A stretch of 64,000 nt of DNA from Diphasiastrum complanatum (taxonomy: Eukaryota; Streptophyta; Lycopodiopsida; Lycopodiales; Lycopodiaceae): contig CM055104.1 in the NCBI GenBank assembly GCA_029204225.1, positions 47,626,451 to 47,690,450 of the forward strand, in the 5' to 3' direction. A program made the position numbers and the translations under genes. Below are positions 63,740-64,000 of the stretch, in pieces. The notes below the pieces were generated by a model that saw nothing but the letters and a program-made list of their open reading frames with translations, had not been told where the DNA came from and did not search any database. Numbering within the stretch: the first letter of the stretch is position 1; each line of letters opens with the position of its first letter.

Positions 63740-64000
63740 TAGGTGAAATCCACTTTCCCTTGCTTAGTTCCACCCAAATTTTGGCAAAGACCTTCTTCAC
63801 AATATTCTAAGACCTCAAGGAAGTCTGTGAGAGTTCGGAAGGTGATTTAACTTCCCTGCAAAGGTTCTGCAAGGGTTCAGACAATCTGCAAGGGTTCAAT
63901 CCTCATAGGGAGTGAATGCTCGCACAACTTGCCCCTGTGATTGGATTTTCAAGATCAGACCATGTAGACAGGCTAATTTCACTGATCTGATTTCATTTAT
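63740..64000. other. Host sequence beyond copia-1, continuing from 37551
   Basis: Before the copia-1 insertion this sequence followed 37556. No gene is recognised. Confidence 0.6.

Overview
This window is plant nuclear DNA made almost entirely of transposable elements and their remains. The evidence is Ty1/copia and Ty3/gypsy elements whose primer-binding sites match plant initiator-Met tRNA (TGGTATCAGAGCC), plant-type hAT transposases (BED finger, DUF659, dimerisation domain) with spliceable introns, and long GA and TA microsatellites. I recognise no intact host gene, rRNA or convincing tRNA gene. The layout suggests a large, TE-rich land-plant genome (gymnosperm, fern or lycophyte would fit), but the sequence alone does not settle the lineage.

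1-6.4 kb: diverged repeats, a decayed LINE endonuclease (minus strand, 2.2-2.9 kb) and two unusual periodic arrays of self-complementary motifs (3.73-4.16 kb, about 133-bp period; 4.84-5.38 kb, about 68-bp period). 6.4-11.2 kb: a degenerate DUF659-type hAT transposon whose ends abut another element across a (TA)n tract, followed by a 430-bp hAT MITE with an 8-bp target duplication. 12.1-18.2 kb: a decayed gypsy element with gag, RT, RNase H and integrase remnants, between LTR-like sequences that are inverted relative to each other.

18.6-26.5 kb: three hAT elements in a row, separated by (TA)n: an 818-bp MITE (TSD ATCTATAT), a 769-bp MITE, and a 6.2-kb element with a nearly complete transposase gene plus an intact convergent small ORF. 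All share a CATAG terminus, but each has its own CG-containing palindromic subterminal motif. 26.5-37.5 kb: mostly non-coding, with a 103-bp perfect tandem duplication, a perfect 19-bp-stem hairpin beside a Pol III B-box-like sequence, a copia RNase H fragment, an LTR that has both a PPT upstream and a PBS downstream, and a minus-strand coiled-coil pseudogene.

37.557-63.734 kb: one nested block, all of it explained by retrotransposon insertion. Copia-1 (minus strand, TSD CGTAT) is the outer element. Its 5' LTR is split by copia-3 (49016-63147, TSD GATAG). Copia-3 contains a solo LTR in its own 3' LTR (TSD CTTTT) and copia-2 in its gag (56287-62307). Copia-1's pol carries a 7.8-kb composite insert, which contains a deleted chromovirus (41949-45877, TSD GATAC). 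The coding parts of each element run gag, protease, integrase, RT and RNase H (copia), or RT, RNase H, integrase and chromodomain (gypsy). Nearly all are broken by stops, frameshifts or deletions, so the window records past TE activity more than working genes.
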